Shown here: positions 43,054 to 51,601 of the stretch, piece by piece | Layout of the letters: each line of letters opens with the position of its first letter | Numbering within the stretch: the stretch's first letter is position 1 | The notes under the pieces: model-generated | Databases searched by the model: none | Seen by the model: only the letters and a program-made list of their open reading frames with translations | Told to the model about the DNA's origin: nothing | Translations under genes and position numbers: made by a program | Assembly (NCBI GenBank): GCA_965231865.1 | Contig: CBDDOJ010000002.1 | Coordinates: 620,001 to 684,000 of the forward strand | Direction: 5' to 3' | From: WTGA01 sp965231865 | GTDB taxonomy: Bacteria; Pseudomonadota; Gammaproteobacteria; Arenicellales; Poriferihabitantaceae | Length of the DNA: 64,000 bases

Positions 43054-43136
43054 GGTGCAATTGCATGAAGCAATGAAGAATTAATTATGGTCAATGCCCT
43101 GCCAAGAGAAGATGCGGTAACACCGAACAGTCGGAT

Positions 43137-43736
43137 ATGCACCGGATAAAGAGATATGCCTCCTCGCTCGGCAACCAGGTCGTGGGGGCGGTTGTAACGA
43201 CCATATGTCTCAGTTTTGGATACATGATCTTTAACGACCTTGTTGCTCCACCTCCAGATATGTCCGGCAGTTGGAGGTTCACCGTGATTTATGAAGATAC
43301 GGCCAAAAAGGATTTCAAGGACCTTCAGGTGACGTACGAGGTGTTACTGTCCCAGGAGGGGCTGAATCTGTCGGGCCACGGCGAAAAGCTATCCGACCGG
43401 GGCCCAACACAGGATGCGGTAGACTATGTGGGGGAAAGTAGGACAAACATCAAGGTGAACGGCATCATCACACACAACTATCTGTGGCGGTCACATGACA
43501 CATTACAGTTGCACTACAATGAAAGAGGCGACCGACGCGACAGTGCGACTATCCAACGATTGGTGTTGTGCGGTTCCGAGGTATTATGCGGCTGTTTCCG
43601 ATCCACGATAGCGGATACAACGGGATCGGTCTGGTGGCAGCGTCGGGGAAAGCTGAGTTCGATGTATGATCCGGTGGAACCGCCGAAACACTGCTCGCGG
43701 ACAGACTGTTTGGTTGATATCGTACGATGCGAGTAA
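43137..43736 (+). CDS. membrane-anchored hypothetical protein next to the lipase
   Basis: The 199-residue product has a single N-terminal membrane helix (VVGAVVTTICLSFGYMIFND). A beta-rich domain follows, beginning DMSGSWRFTVIYED and ending in a Cys-rich part (LVLCGSEVLCGCFRS, GSVWWQRRGKL). The pattern suggests a lipocalin-like barrel outside the cytoplasm. Its place directly behind the DUF2235 lipase would fit an immunity protein or a partner; that is inference. I know no family for it. Confidence 0.65.
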   Translation: MHRIKRYASSLGNQVVGAVVTTICLSFGYMIFNDLVAPPPDMSGSWRFTVIYEDTAKKDFKDLQVTYEVLLSQEGLNLSGHGEKLSDRGPTQDAVDYVGESRTNIKVNGIITHNYLWRSHDTLQLHYNERGDRRDSATIQRLVLCGSEVLCGCFRSTIADTTGSVWWQRRGKLSSMYDPVEPPKHCSRTDCLVDIVRCE

Positions 43737-43950
43737 CAACTCCAGAATTTCCTCAAGCAGTGATTTCACGCGATAGAGTAATTCCTTCGATTTTGATAAA
43801 GCAAGTGCCGACTCCACTTGGCGCAAACCCGGCTTCTACTAAACAGACTTGCATCCGGTCGTATGTATCGCTGTATCCGGCTGTATTCCACCTCTTCCAA
43901 CCTTGACAACGCACTATGCTAGAATGAACTGATCGTGGGTTTCCGGCAGG

Positions 43951-45027
43951 TTGAAATCAATCGCAGCCTACCGGAGACGGGTTGAGCATCATGCATTCGT
44001 GCCACTTTTTGCCAACAGCTATCCAAACATGCGACATCTGAACAGTCCTCCGAAGTTCCCGTCTGTTCTGCCGGACGGTTATCACTATACCGATGAAGCA
44101 GTCGAATTTGATCCGGCCATACATCTCCAGCTTGAGCCGCCAGAACACACCCTGACATTAAGCGACCTGGGCTATGACGCCAGCGCGATTGAAAAATGTC
44201 CCACGGATTTTGCGGTTTCCAGTGCAGTTCGACTACTGTTGGCCGAAGGAGTGCGGGTGATGCTGGATGAGGCCCGCTCTCTTCGAAAATACGCAGTCAA
44301 CTGCGAACGAATTGAGAATATGGTGCGCGGCGGGACCTATCAATCCCGCTTTCTAAAAAGTTTTTGCCTCTGTGATGAAGTGACAGAATTTGTCTCCGAC
44401 ATCTTTGGCACTCCGGTGGCCCCGCACAGCATGCCGCTGCACCTGGGTCATCTGAATTATGCCCCGGATGATCTCAATCGGGCGGTTGACAAATGGCATC
44501 ACGATACATTGAGCCTGGATTATGTGTTGATGCTGTCTGATCCAAACCAACTGGCCGGCGGCGATTTTCAGTATTTCAGGGGCACTCGTGATGAAGCAAA
44601 ACAAATTGCTGACAGCGGTCAATCCATTCCTGAGGAGCGGGCGGTCAGCCCCGAGTTTCCCGGTGCGGGTTACGCCATCGTACTGCATGGCAACATGGTG
44701 GTGCATCGCGCTACAAAACTTACCCGGCCTGCGGAACGCATCACACTGGTTAATGGCTACGTCCCGCTGGACACGACCATTGACGATGTTTGCCGCTTCC
44801 CGGATTTATCCCTGGTCGACCCTCATCATGTCCTGTTTACCGAATGGGCACGACACAAGGCATGGCTTTCAATGGGCAGACTCCAGACGTTGGTGGATGA
44901 AATCCCCTTTACCGACAACCGACAGGTTCTGACACAACACCTGAAAGATGCCATTACCGAGATTGAAACCGCGATCAGCGATATCAACAACACCGAAGAC
45001 ACATCCATGATCCACTACGGTGACTGA
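43951..45027 (+). CDS. Fe(II)/2-oxoglutarate-dependent oxygenase-like protein
   Basis: The 358-residue protein has a jelly-roll oxygenase core with a putative iron triad: KWHHDTLSLDYVLML supplies H-x-D and GYAIVLHGNMVVHRATKLT supplies the distal His. An Arg follows in AERITLVNGYV for 2-oxoglutarate. Spacing resembles phytanoyl-CoA dioxygenase-like enzymes. The first in-frame ATG is at 43951; an ATG at 44029 removes 26 basic residues and is a fair alternative. The substrate is unknown. No biosynthetic cluster surrounds it. Confidence 0.65.
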   Translation: MKSIAAYRRRVEHHAFVPLFANSYPNMRHLNSPPKFPSVLPDGYHYTDEAVEFDPAIHLQLEPPEHTLTLSDLGYDASAIEKCPTDFAVSSAVRLLLAEGVRVMLDEARSLRKYAVNCERIENMVRGGTYQSRFLKSFCLCDEVTEFVSDIFGTPVAPHSMPLHLGHLNYAPDDLNRAVDKWHHDTLSLDYVLMLSDPNQLAGGDFQYFRGTRDEAKQIADSGQSIPEERAVSPEFPGAGYAIVLHGNMVVHRATKLTRPAERITLVNGYVPLDTTIDDVCRFPDLSLVDPHHVLFTEWARHKAWLSMGRLQTLVDEIPFTDNRQVLTQHLKDAITEIETAISDINNTEDTSMIHYGD

Positions 45028-45144
45028 CACAACCACGACCACGACCCCGACGCTGGTTTTTCAGGTGGAGCCTTCGGTTACTTTCAACCATGAATTTCAT
45101 TATACTCACTTGAACTCGTAGCTTATTGTCCAGCATAAACGATT

Positions 45145-45798
45145 ATGATTTTTCGACCTGTTTTCCTCACGGTGCTCTGTGCAACCCTGCTCTCCGCCTG
45201 CACAGTCAAGGAACAGGCCATTGGGTTGAACCCTATACTGATCAACCCCCAGTGGGAATCCACCCGAACTTCTGCAGATGCCCATGAATCAGCCTTAACG
45301 GGAATGCTGCTCGTTCTGGACCCGGCCAAATGCCCCATTGCAGCGGGATGCGGTCCTCAATTCAGTCTGCTGGGCCAAAATCTGATTACCCAGGTGGCGA
45401 TTACCGGAGATATTGACCCCGTACATGCCGGCCTGATTCTCTCGGTTGAGGGGAACACTTCAACCCTGCCATCCAAGTTGAGCAACCAATCCGGATATGA
45501 GCGAATTAACACTGTTGCCGATGTGGAACAGTACAGGGTGCTCTCTTCCATTCCCTACCATGCCTATCTGGTGGAAGCGGGGACAAAATATACCACTGAA
45601 AATTTTGGTTGTGATCTGCTCTGGGACAAATTGTATTCATGGGACTTTACACAAGGTGGAACACAACTGATTGTCAGAATGACCGATACCTTTGCCAGTG
45701 GTTCTGAACCGTGGATCGAATTATCCTATGACGGTTTGACGGGTGAACTGGTCCATGCCACGGCCCACCCTGTTGTGGAAAACCCCTGCAACCTGTAA
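45145..45798 (+). CDS. putative lipoprotein
   Basis: The 217-residue protein begins MIFRPVFLTVLCATLLSACT, a signal peptide with lipobox LSAC, so it should be lipidated at Cys19. The mature protein contains two extra Cys (PIAAGCGP and NFGCDLLWDKL) and a mostly beta pattern (WIELSYDGLTGELVHATAHP). It probably faces the periplasm. No family known. The next gene starts 16 bases later, so they may be cotranscribed. Confidence 0.8.
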   Translation: MIFRPVFLTVLCATLLSACTVKEQAIGLNPILINPQWESTRTSADAHESALTGMLLVLDPAKCPIAAGCGPQFSLLGQNLITQVAITGDIDPVHAGLILSVEGNTSTLPSKLSNQSGYERINTVADVEQYRVLSSIPYHAYLVEAGTKYTTENFGCDLLWDKLYSWDFTQGGTQLIVRMTDTFASGSEPWIELSYDGLTGELVHATAHPVVENPCNL

Positions 45799-45813
45799 GG
45801 ATATTGGATTGCA

Positions 45814-46200
45814 TTGGGTTTGAATCAGGACATCTACGAGGTTGTAAAACGAATCCCAACAGGTCAGGTTTCGAGTTACGGGCGGATTGCGCAAATTGTT
45901 GGCTGCACTGCACGTCAGGTGGGGTATGCGATGGCTGCAACCCCCCATGGGTTTGGCATTCCCTGGCATCGGGTCATCAATAGCAAAGGAGAAATCAGCG
46001 AACGCAAGGACGGGACCGGAAGTGATCGGCAAAAGCGAAAATTAATGGAAGAGGGGATTGTTTTCGACCAGAACGGGCGGATCAGCTTTAAAGAGTTCGG
46101 TTGCCCTGACCTGGCATTGATTGTCTCCGCTGGTGATTTGTCGGGAGATTGGCCCGCGGACTGGCCGGACCCGCTGGAGTGGGAAAAACATCGCCTTTGA
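45814..46200 (+). CDS. alkyltransferase-like (ATL) protein, MGMT homologue without active Cys
   Basis: The fold of the O6-alkylguanine-DNA alkyltransferase C-terminal domain is clear: DIYEVVKRIPTGQVSSYGRI, TARQVGYAMAA, then the active-site motif. Where MGMT has PCHRV, this protein has IPWHRVINSKGEI, with Trp in place of the methyl-accepting Cys. That is the hallmark of ATL proteins, which bind O6-alkylguanine and hand it to nucleotide excision repair. 128 residues. The start codon is probably TTG (45814). Confidence 0.88.
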   Translation: MGLNQDIYEVVKRIPTGQVSSYGRIAQIVGCTARQVGYAMAATPHGFGIPWHRVINSKGEISERKDGTGSDRQKRKLMEEGIVFDQNGRISFKEFGCPDLALIVSAGDLSGDWPADWPDPLEWEKHRL

Positions 46201-46426
46201 CTCAGCCCGACATCCTTTCCCCGGAAACCCAGGACAACATTCACCGGAACCAGAAAGTACCCCAATGCAGGTTGAGGCGGATTCCACTACAAAAAGATGA
46301 CCGGGCCCTATCCTATTATTAATTGATCGTTTGCAATGGTTGGAGCAAACAGATATAACAGGATAATATAGATTTAGTGTATTTTTTGTTACACATGCGA
46401 AATTTCACACATGGAGCGAAAATTCA

Positions 46427-47110
46427 ATGCAGGTTATCTTACATGTTGGAGCACACAAAACGGCCACGACTACGATTCAAAACAATTTGGACGCGAACCG
46501 GGATATCTTGCTCGAAAATAAAATCGTAGCCATAACTGCTCCCCGACTTGATAAAAGTGATTTCAATTCAGTCCCTCATCTTTTCCGATATAAAAAACCC
46601 ACAGGGCTAAGCAGGATTTTTTTCAGGCGCAGGGTAAAAAGAGCTGCTTTCTGGAACTTCGTAAAAAGTAATTATCAAGGTCGATATCCGAACAAGGTCG
46701 TCGTATCAGAAGAGGCTTTCCTTCGACCACCTTTTGATACAAATTCAGCGAGGCTGGTCTGCCGTGGTTGCAGATATAAAGAAAGCATTTCCAGATGTCA
46801 TAATGCGGATATCATCGTATGAACATGATTCAGCAGACGAACGCTTGAAAGCCATGATCGGTCCGGTATTTGCCAACTTTTCACTAGATAGTAACCAGCA
46901 ACGATTAAATGTGAGGCCAACCGTTGAAGCAATCAAGAATACTCGCAGGTTGTCAGGCCATATGTTGCCCTATGATATCCTTGCAAGTATGCAGATGGTG
47001 AACGATTCAATCCACTTGCCAGACAAGAGAAAAGTTTGCTTGTGTCCAGATATGAGAAGGATGTGGCATCATTGAATTGCATCACAACCACAAAACCATT
47101 GGAGATTTAA
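46427..47110 (+). pseudogene. frameshifted sulfotransferase-like gene
   Basis: The first frame starts MQVILHVGAHKTATTTIQNN, a good 5'-phosphosulfate-binding loop of PAPS-dependent sulfotransferases, and continues to VVSEEAFLRPPF. Near 46735 the coding signal moves to the next frame (RGWSAVVADIKKAFPDVIMR) and near 47010 to a third (LLVSRYEKDVASL), the family's usual C-terminal helix. At least two frameshifts make a full-length enzyme impossible. The last stop directly precedes the next gene's ATG. Confidence 0.75.
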
Positions 47111-47653
47111 ATGAACCATACATACTGGATCATTGGTATTTCTGCAACTATAAGTACCATAGTGATTGCCATGCTTACATTTGCTTATAAGTATGGGAAA
47201 TGGCAAGGGAAAGTAGATACGGACCGAGCGAATTTCAATGATTTCATGACAGAAGTCCGTTCGGATATAAAGCAAATTTTGATCCGCTTGCCTGCAAAAC
47301 CAGTTGAAAGCATCTCCAGTCCGATCTCTTTAACTGATTATGGAAAAGAACTATCTGAACAAATCAAGGCATTAGAGATAGTGGAAATGCAGGTAGACCG
47401 AGTAAAGGATGCTGTCAAAGGGTTTAATGCTTACCAGATTCAAGAACATTGTTTTGTATTCTGCAAGAATGAATTGATGTCTGAATTAGAGGAAAATCAG
47501 GTTGATCGGTATAACCAAATACATGAAGTTGCCTACAAAGAGGGCTTGGATTTGGAAAAACTGACGCGAGTCATTGCTTTGGAATTAAGAGACAAAATCT
47601 TGTCATCTTTGAGCAAACCCCATACGGAAATTGATCAGTATTCCCCTGATTGA
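47111..47653 (+). CDS. membrane-anchored coiled-coil hypothetical protein
   Basis: The 180-residue product has one N-terminal membrane helix (YWIIGISATISTIVIAMLTF). A mixed-charge helical domain follows (LSEQIKALEIVEMQVDRVKD, LIRLPAKPVES linker) and a C-terminal segment LEKLTRVIALELRDKILSSL. No catalytic motif is apparent. It starts at the base after the sulfotransferase pseudogene and its stop overlaps the proposed pdxA start. Composition is AT-rich relative to pdxA, pointing to acquisition. Confidence 0.75.
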   Translation: MNHTYWIIGISATISTIVIAMLTFAYKYGKWQGKVDTDRANFNDFMTEVRSDIKQILIRLPAKPVESISSPISLTDYGKELSEQIKALEIVEMQVDRVKDAVKGFNAYQIQEHCFVFCKNELMSELEENQVDRYNQIHEVAYKEGLDLEKLTRVIALELRDKILSSLSKPHTEIDQYSPD

Positions 47654-48666
47654 GGCTCTATCAAGTTAAGCATATAATTCCCAAAATTATCCTCAGCACG
47701 GGGGAGCCGGGAGGGATTGGGCCGGATATCCTGATCAAGGGCTGTTACCAGAGTTTCGCCGCGGCCCTGGTTGTGATTGGCGACCCCGGAATGATTGCCC
47801 ACAGAGCCCGGCGGCTTGGCCTGGATGTCCGGATACTGGAATGTGATGGTCTCCCGGAAGCGGCCATTCACCAACCGGGGGTCCTACAGGTCATCCCTGA
47901 GTCACTGGATGACCATTCCAGCCCCGGACAGCTTAACCCCGGCAACAGCCGGTATGTGGTTCGCTGCATCGACGGTGCGGTGGATCGCTGCCTGTCCGGT
48001 CAATTTGATGCCATGGTTACCGCACCCGTGCACAAGGGGGTGATCAATGAAGCGGGGATTTCATTTTCCGGCCATACCGAATGGATCGCAAAGCGCACTG
48101 GGGTGGAACAGCCGGTCATGCTGCTTGCAGGCGCCAATATCAAAGTCTGCCTGGCGACTACCCACCTTTCGGTTCGCGATGTCCCTGACCAGATTACGGC
48201 TGACCGTCTGGAAAAGGTGCTGACGGTCATGCTTCAGGAATTCCGCCGGCTTTTTGGCCTTGAAAGACCGAAAATCGGCGTTTGTGGGTTAAACCCACAC
48301 GCAGGTGAAGGCGGACACCTGGGAACCGAAGAAATCGATACCATCATCCCGGTCATACGAAAATTTCAACAAGCGGGCCATTGGGTGGATGGGCCTTTCC
48401 CTGCCGATACCATATTCACCGGGAAATACCTGAAACAGTATCATGGCATTCTTGCCATGTACCATGACCAGGGGTTGCCCGTGGTCAAGCATGCCGGATT
48501 TGGTGAAGTGGTGAATGTTACGTTGGGACTGCCCATTATTCGTACGTCGGTGGACCATGGTACCGCCCTGGATCTGGCCGGGACGGGTGAGGCCAATGAA
48601 TCCAGCCTGGTGGCGGCGATCAACCTGGCCATTCAATTGAGCGGAAACCAGGTTTCAGTATCTTGA
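47650..48666 (+). CDS. pdxA: 4-hydroxythreonine-4-phosphate dehydrogenase
   Basis: PdxA oxidises 4-phosphohydroxy-L-threonine in the DXP-dependent pyridoxal phosphate pathway. Motifs are STGEPGGIGPDI near the start and metal-binding His residues in FSGHTEWIAKR, GLNPHAGEGGHLG and MYHDQGLPVVKH. The end has GLPIIRTSVDHGTALDLAG. 338 residues, normal. The start seems to be TTG at 47650. The usual upstream neighbour surA is replaced by accessory genes; rsmA follows with a 4-base overlap as normal. Confidence 0.95.
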   Translation: MRLYQVKHIIPKIILSTGEPGGIGPDILIKGCYQSFAAALVVIGDPGMIAHRARRLGLDVRILECDGLPEAAIHQPGVLQVIPESLDDHSSPGQLNPGNSRYVVRCIDGAVDRCLSGQFDAMVTAPVHKGVINEAGISFSGHTEWIAKRTGVEQPVMLLAGANIKVCLATTHLSVRDVPDQITADRLEKVLTVMLQEFRRLFGLERPKIGVCGLNPHAGEGGHLGTEEIDTIIPVIRKFQQAGHWVDGPFPADTIFTGKYLKQYHGILAMYHDQGLPVVKHAGFGEVVNVTLGLPIIRTSVDHGTALDLAGTGEANESSLVAAINLAIQLSGNQVSVS

Positions 48667-49439
48667 GGCACCCCGTTCCACGGAAACGTTTCGGTCAGCA
48701 CTTTCTGAAAGACCCGGCTGTCCTGGAAAGAATTGTGGCGGCATTTTCCCCGTCCGACCATGATTGCATTATCGAAATCGGCCCGGGAACCGGCGCACTG
48801 ACAAAGTGCCTGCTCGCTCGTGTTGACAGCTTGACCGCCATCGAGATGGACCGGGACCTGGTGAAGTTTCTTGAAAAAAACCACGACCCGAAAACATTGA
48901 AGGTGATCCAGGCAGATGCTCTCAGGCTGGACTTTTCATCTCTCAATGCGGATCGGGAGGTCGCAACAAAAATCAGGATTATTGGCAATCTGCCGTATAA
49001 CATATCCACACCCCTGTTATTTCACCTGCTTGAATTCATCGACCATATTGAGGATATGGTCTTTATGGTGCAAAAAGAAGTGGCGCTGCGCCTCAGTGCC
49101 CGTCCGGGCGGAAAAAACTATGGCCGGCTCTCTGTCATGAGCAATGTTGCGCTGGAATGCCGTTGCTTGTTCGATGTGCCGCCCCAGGCCTTCTATCCGC
49201 CGCCGAAGGTACAGTCCACGCTGGTCCATCTTGTCCCCAACCCGTCCAGACATCCGATTGAACATCCTGTCCGTTTTGACCGGGTTGTCAAAAATGCTTT
49301 TTCCCAGCGCCGAAAAACCCTTCGCAACTCCCTGGCTTCCCTGATCACCGAAAAGCAGTTCGAACGTGCACAGGTCGACCCTTCGCTCCGGGCTGAAAAC
49401 CTGTCACCGGAGCAATATATCGCACTGTCCAAAACCTGA
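48663..49439 (+). CDS. rsmA: 16S rRNA dimethyladenosine transferase
   Basis: RsmA (KsgA) dimethylates A1518 and A1519 of 16S rRNA late in 30S assembly. Motifs are RKRFGQHFLKD at the N-terminus, SAM motif I EIGPGTGALT, the catalytic NLPYNIS and the C-terminal FSQRRKTLRNSL. The TTG start at 48663 overlaps the pdxA stop, so translation is coupled. 258 residues. The 3' end is followed within 20 bases by an antitoxin fragment. Confidence 0.96.
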   Translation: MRHPVPRKRFGQHFLKDPAVLERIVAAFSPSDHDCIIEIGPGTGALTKCLLARVDSLTAIEMDRDLVKFLEKNHDPKTLKVIQADALRLDFSSLNADREVATKIRIIGNLPYNISTPLLFHLLEFIDHIEDMVFMVQKEVALRLSARPGGKNYGRLSVMSNVALECRCLFDVPPQAFYPPPKVQSTLVHLVPNPSRHPIEHPVRFDRVVKNAFSQRRKTLRNSLASLITEKQFERAQVDPSLRAENLSPEQYIALSKT

Positions 49440-49458
49440 GCACGATGCCAGAACACAG

Positions 49459-49674
49459 GATAATGCGCAGATTGCAACGGGGGAGTTCACCAATGACAGC
49501 GAATATATCCGCAATCTGATCCGACGCGACCAAGCCGGAAAAACTGAAATTCTGGCGATACGCTCCGCACTCATCGAGGGCGAGGAAAGTGGGGTTTCTG
49601 AGCGGACACCGGAGGACGTGAAAGCGAAGGTGAAAAGGAGATTGCAAGGCAATGGTCAGTTACTGCCTGACTGA
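49459..49674 (+). pseudogene. ParD-like antitoxin lacking its N-terminus
   Basis: The frame reads AQIATGEFTNDSEYIRNLIR, then RDQAGKTEILAIRSALIEGE, then ESGVS, matching ParD/CC2985 antitoxins from the end of the ribbon strand onward. The first roughly 20 residues and start codon are missing; the frame runs back into rsmA in the wrong phase. So insertion or deletion at the rsmA 3' border removed the promoter and DNA-binding strand. Confidence 0.7.
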
Positions 49675-49937
49675 TGCGGCACTCGCCGACCTGGACAGAT
49701 TATACGAATACGGGATATTGGTCTTTGGATTGACACAAGCCGACAAATATTACGATGGACTTGTGTTCTATTTTCAAACCATCGCGGGTAGTCCGCTTTC
49801 TTTTTCGCAGGTGGATGCGCGAGTTGACAACGACTTTTCCCCAGGTTTATCCCCGTTTTCTGTGGCTATATAGTGGGCCTGCAGTACTCCGGCTGTTTGA
49901 TCGTGGAGATTTCAGCCAGTTACTACTCACTGCCTAA
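49652..49937 (+). pseudogene. frameshifted ParE-like toxin
   Basis: The product begins MVSYCLTDAALADLDRLYEY, the N-terminal helix of RelE/ParE toxins, overlapping the antitoxin by 23 bases as usual. It continues to FYFQTIAGSPLSF and then leaves the family; the neighbouring frame carries RRWMRELTTTFPQVYPRFLW up to a stop at 49937. The conserved C-terminal strand block is not reconstructable as one frame. The toxin is inactive. Confidence 0.7.
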
Positions 49938-50647
49938 CGATGGTCAGGAAGCGTCTGGAGTTCTGTCTTGATCCAGGACTCGACCTCCCGGTTCAGTTCC
50001 CGCACTTTTCTGCCTTCCGGCAGGATGGTTGGGCCGATACGGATATCAATTACGCCGGGGTACTTGAGGAATCCCCTCTTCGGCCAGAACACCCCGGCAT
50101 TGTGGCACACCGGCACAACCGGGCAATCGAACTTGCTCGCGATCATTGCCCCTCCAGACTGAAAACGGGCCGGGTGTCCGGGTTTCATTCGACTGCCTTC
50201 CGGAAAGATCACCAGCCACCGGCCCTCCTGGAGCCGCTTCATCCCCTGGTTAATTAACTGTTGCAGCGCCCGGTTTTTTTTTGACCGGTCAATAGGCACC
50301 GGGCGATTCAGTGCCAGTCCCCAGCCGAAAAATGGAATCCACAACAGTTCGCGTTTGATGAGATAAGACTGTAACGGGAAGATATTCTGAAAACACAGAG
50401 TCTCCCACGCTGACTGGTGATTGGAAATAATGACTGAAGGCACATCCGGGATATTTTCCGCACCCCTGACCCGGTATTCAATCCCGCAGATGACCTTCAA
50501 GGTCCAGATATTGAACCGTGCCCATTGCAGGAGTATTTGTGAACGCAGTGAAATTGAAAAGAAAAAAACCAGGGCAACGATACCGATGACAACCGCACTG
50601 AGGACCTGACCGGTGATATAAATCAGGGAGCGTGTAAACAACAGCAT
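49934..50647 (-). CDS. plsC: 1-acyl-sn-glycerol-3-phosphate acyltransferase
   Basis: PlsC makes phosphatidic acid by acylating lysophosphatidic acid at the inner membrane. The 237-residue protein has an N-terminal membrane segment (GQVLSAVVIGIVALVFFF), acyltransferase motif I SNHQSAWET (NHQSxWE variant of HX4D), motif II LNRPVPIDRSKK and motif III FPEGSRMKPG. It is the last gene of the minus-strand operon, 11 bases after gmhB, an order standard in gammaproteobacteria. Confidence 0.92.
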   Translation of the reverse strand: MLLFTRSLIYITGQVLSAVVIGIVALVFFFSISLRSQILLQWARFNIWTLKVICGIEYRVRGAENIPDVPSVIISNHQSAWETLCFQNIFPLQSYLIKRELLWIPFFGWGLALNRPVPIDRSKKNRALQQLINQGMKRLQEGRWLVIFPEGSRMKPGHPARFQSGGAMIASKFDCPVVPVCHNAGVFWPKRGFLKYPGVIDIRIGPTILPEGRKVRELNREVESWIKTELQTLPDHR

Positions 50648-50658
50648 GAGCCATCCAT

Positions 50659-51234
50659 TTATGCGGACCCTGAGGCGAGCAACAGGTCGTCAACAAATCC
50701 ACTGAGGTCTTCGTATACCGGCACCTGACCCATCCCGTTTTCAGGGTCAAGAAAGAGCAGTTCCTGACAGGTTTGCCGGCCTTTCCCGGTTTTCACCAAA
50801 ACCGGCAACGCTCCGGCTGCCTGCGCCGCCTTTAGGTCCCGGAATGAATCCCCCACGGCGAACACATCGTTCAAACTCAGTTTCAGCCGCTCTGACAATT
50901 CCAGAAACATTCCTGGCCTGGGTTTTCTGCATTCACACTGGTCACGATCACTGTGGGGACAAAAAAAGATGGCGCTGATTTCCCCGCCAACACGATGCAA
51001 TTCATCCAGCATTTTCTGGTGAATCCGATTCAATTGATTCGTTGAATAAAATCCCCTCGAAATTCCGGATTGATTGGTGATCAGGACGACCTGGTAATCC
51101 TCCCGGCACAATCGTGCAATGGCCTCGAGACTGCCGGGGATAGCGTGCCAATCCTCGGGAGAACGGATGTAGTCGGCAGAATCATGATTGATCACACCAT
51201 CCCGGTCCAGAATGACCAGCTTGTTTGCTTTCAT
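50659..51234 (-). CDS. gmhB: D-glycero-beta-D-manno-heptose-1,7-bisphosphate 7-phosphatase
   Basis: GmhB is a HAD phosphatase making the heptose-1-phosphate used for LPS inner core. It has the nucleophile motif LDRDGVIN, motif II LITNQSGISRG, and the zinc loop CPHSDRDQCECRKPRPGM (C-x-H and C-x-C), then GDSFRDLKAAQAAGA. I chose the ATG at 51234 (191 residues), matching the family. It lies among waaG-waaP, LPS kinase and plsC, consistent with core assembly. Confidence 0.95.
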   Translation of the reverse strand: MKANKLVILDRDGVINHDSADYIRSPEDWHAIPGSLEAIARLCREDYQVVLITNQSGISRGFYSTNQLNRIHQKMLDELHRVGGEISAIFFCPHSDRDQCECRKPRPGMFLELSERLKLSLNDVFAVGDSFRDLKAAQAAGALPVLVKTGKGRQTCQELLFLDPENGMGQVPVYEDLSGFVDDLLLASGSA

Positions 51235-51259
51235 GGCCTGCCCTTTTTGAATACCTGCA

Positions 51260-51601
51260 TCAAGACGAATCTTTCGCTCCGAAATTGGAAACCCGGATTC
51301 GCCCATCAATGATGCGACTGTTTCGCCGCGACACGGTCTCCATTTTATCCCAGAATGCCCGGTTTAAATCAAACTCGGCACTGATTGCGTTTCCGATCAG
51401 CAAAATCAGCAAATCCGCACATTCTTCAGCGAGTTCATCAACGGGTTTTCCCTTTGAAACACAGGCGGATATCTCTCCGAGTTCTTCGGCCATCAGCGCA
51501 ACCCGATAAACCATGTCCTCCCCGCCATGCCGATTGAATTCATGCTGGTCATGAAATGCCTGCACTGCGGCCAGCATCGCGTCGTAGGAGTCCCTGTTCA
51601 T
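51260..51601 (-). CDS. MazG-like nucleotide pyrophosphohydrolase
   Basis: The 113-residue all-helical protein has the metal-binding pattern of the MazG/dUTPase-2 superfamily: LMAEELGEISACVSKG (E-x-x-E) and LAEECADLLILLIG (E-x-x-x-D). It probably hydrolyses a (d)NTP to the monophosphate. Its start overlaps the glyS stop by 4 bases. A gene of this kind here is an addition to the usual glyS-gmhB-plsC order. Confidence 0.82.
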   Translation of the reverse strand: MNRDSYDAMLAAVQAFHDQHEFNRHGGEDMVYRVALMAEELGEISACVSKGKPVDELAEECADLLILLIGNAISAEFDLNRAFWDKMETVSRRNSRIIDGRIRVSNFGAKDSS

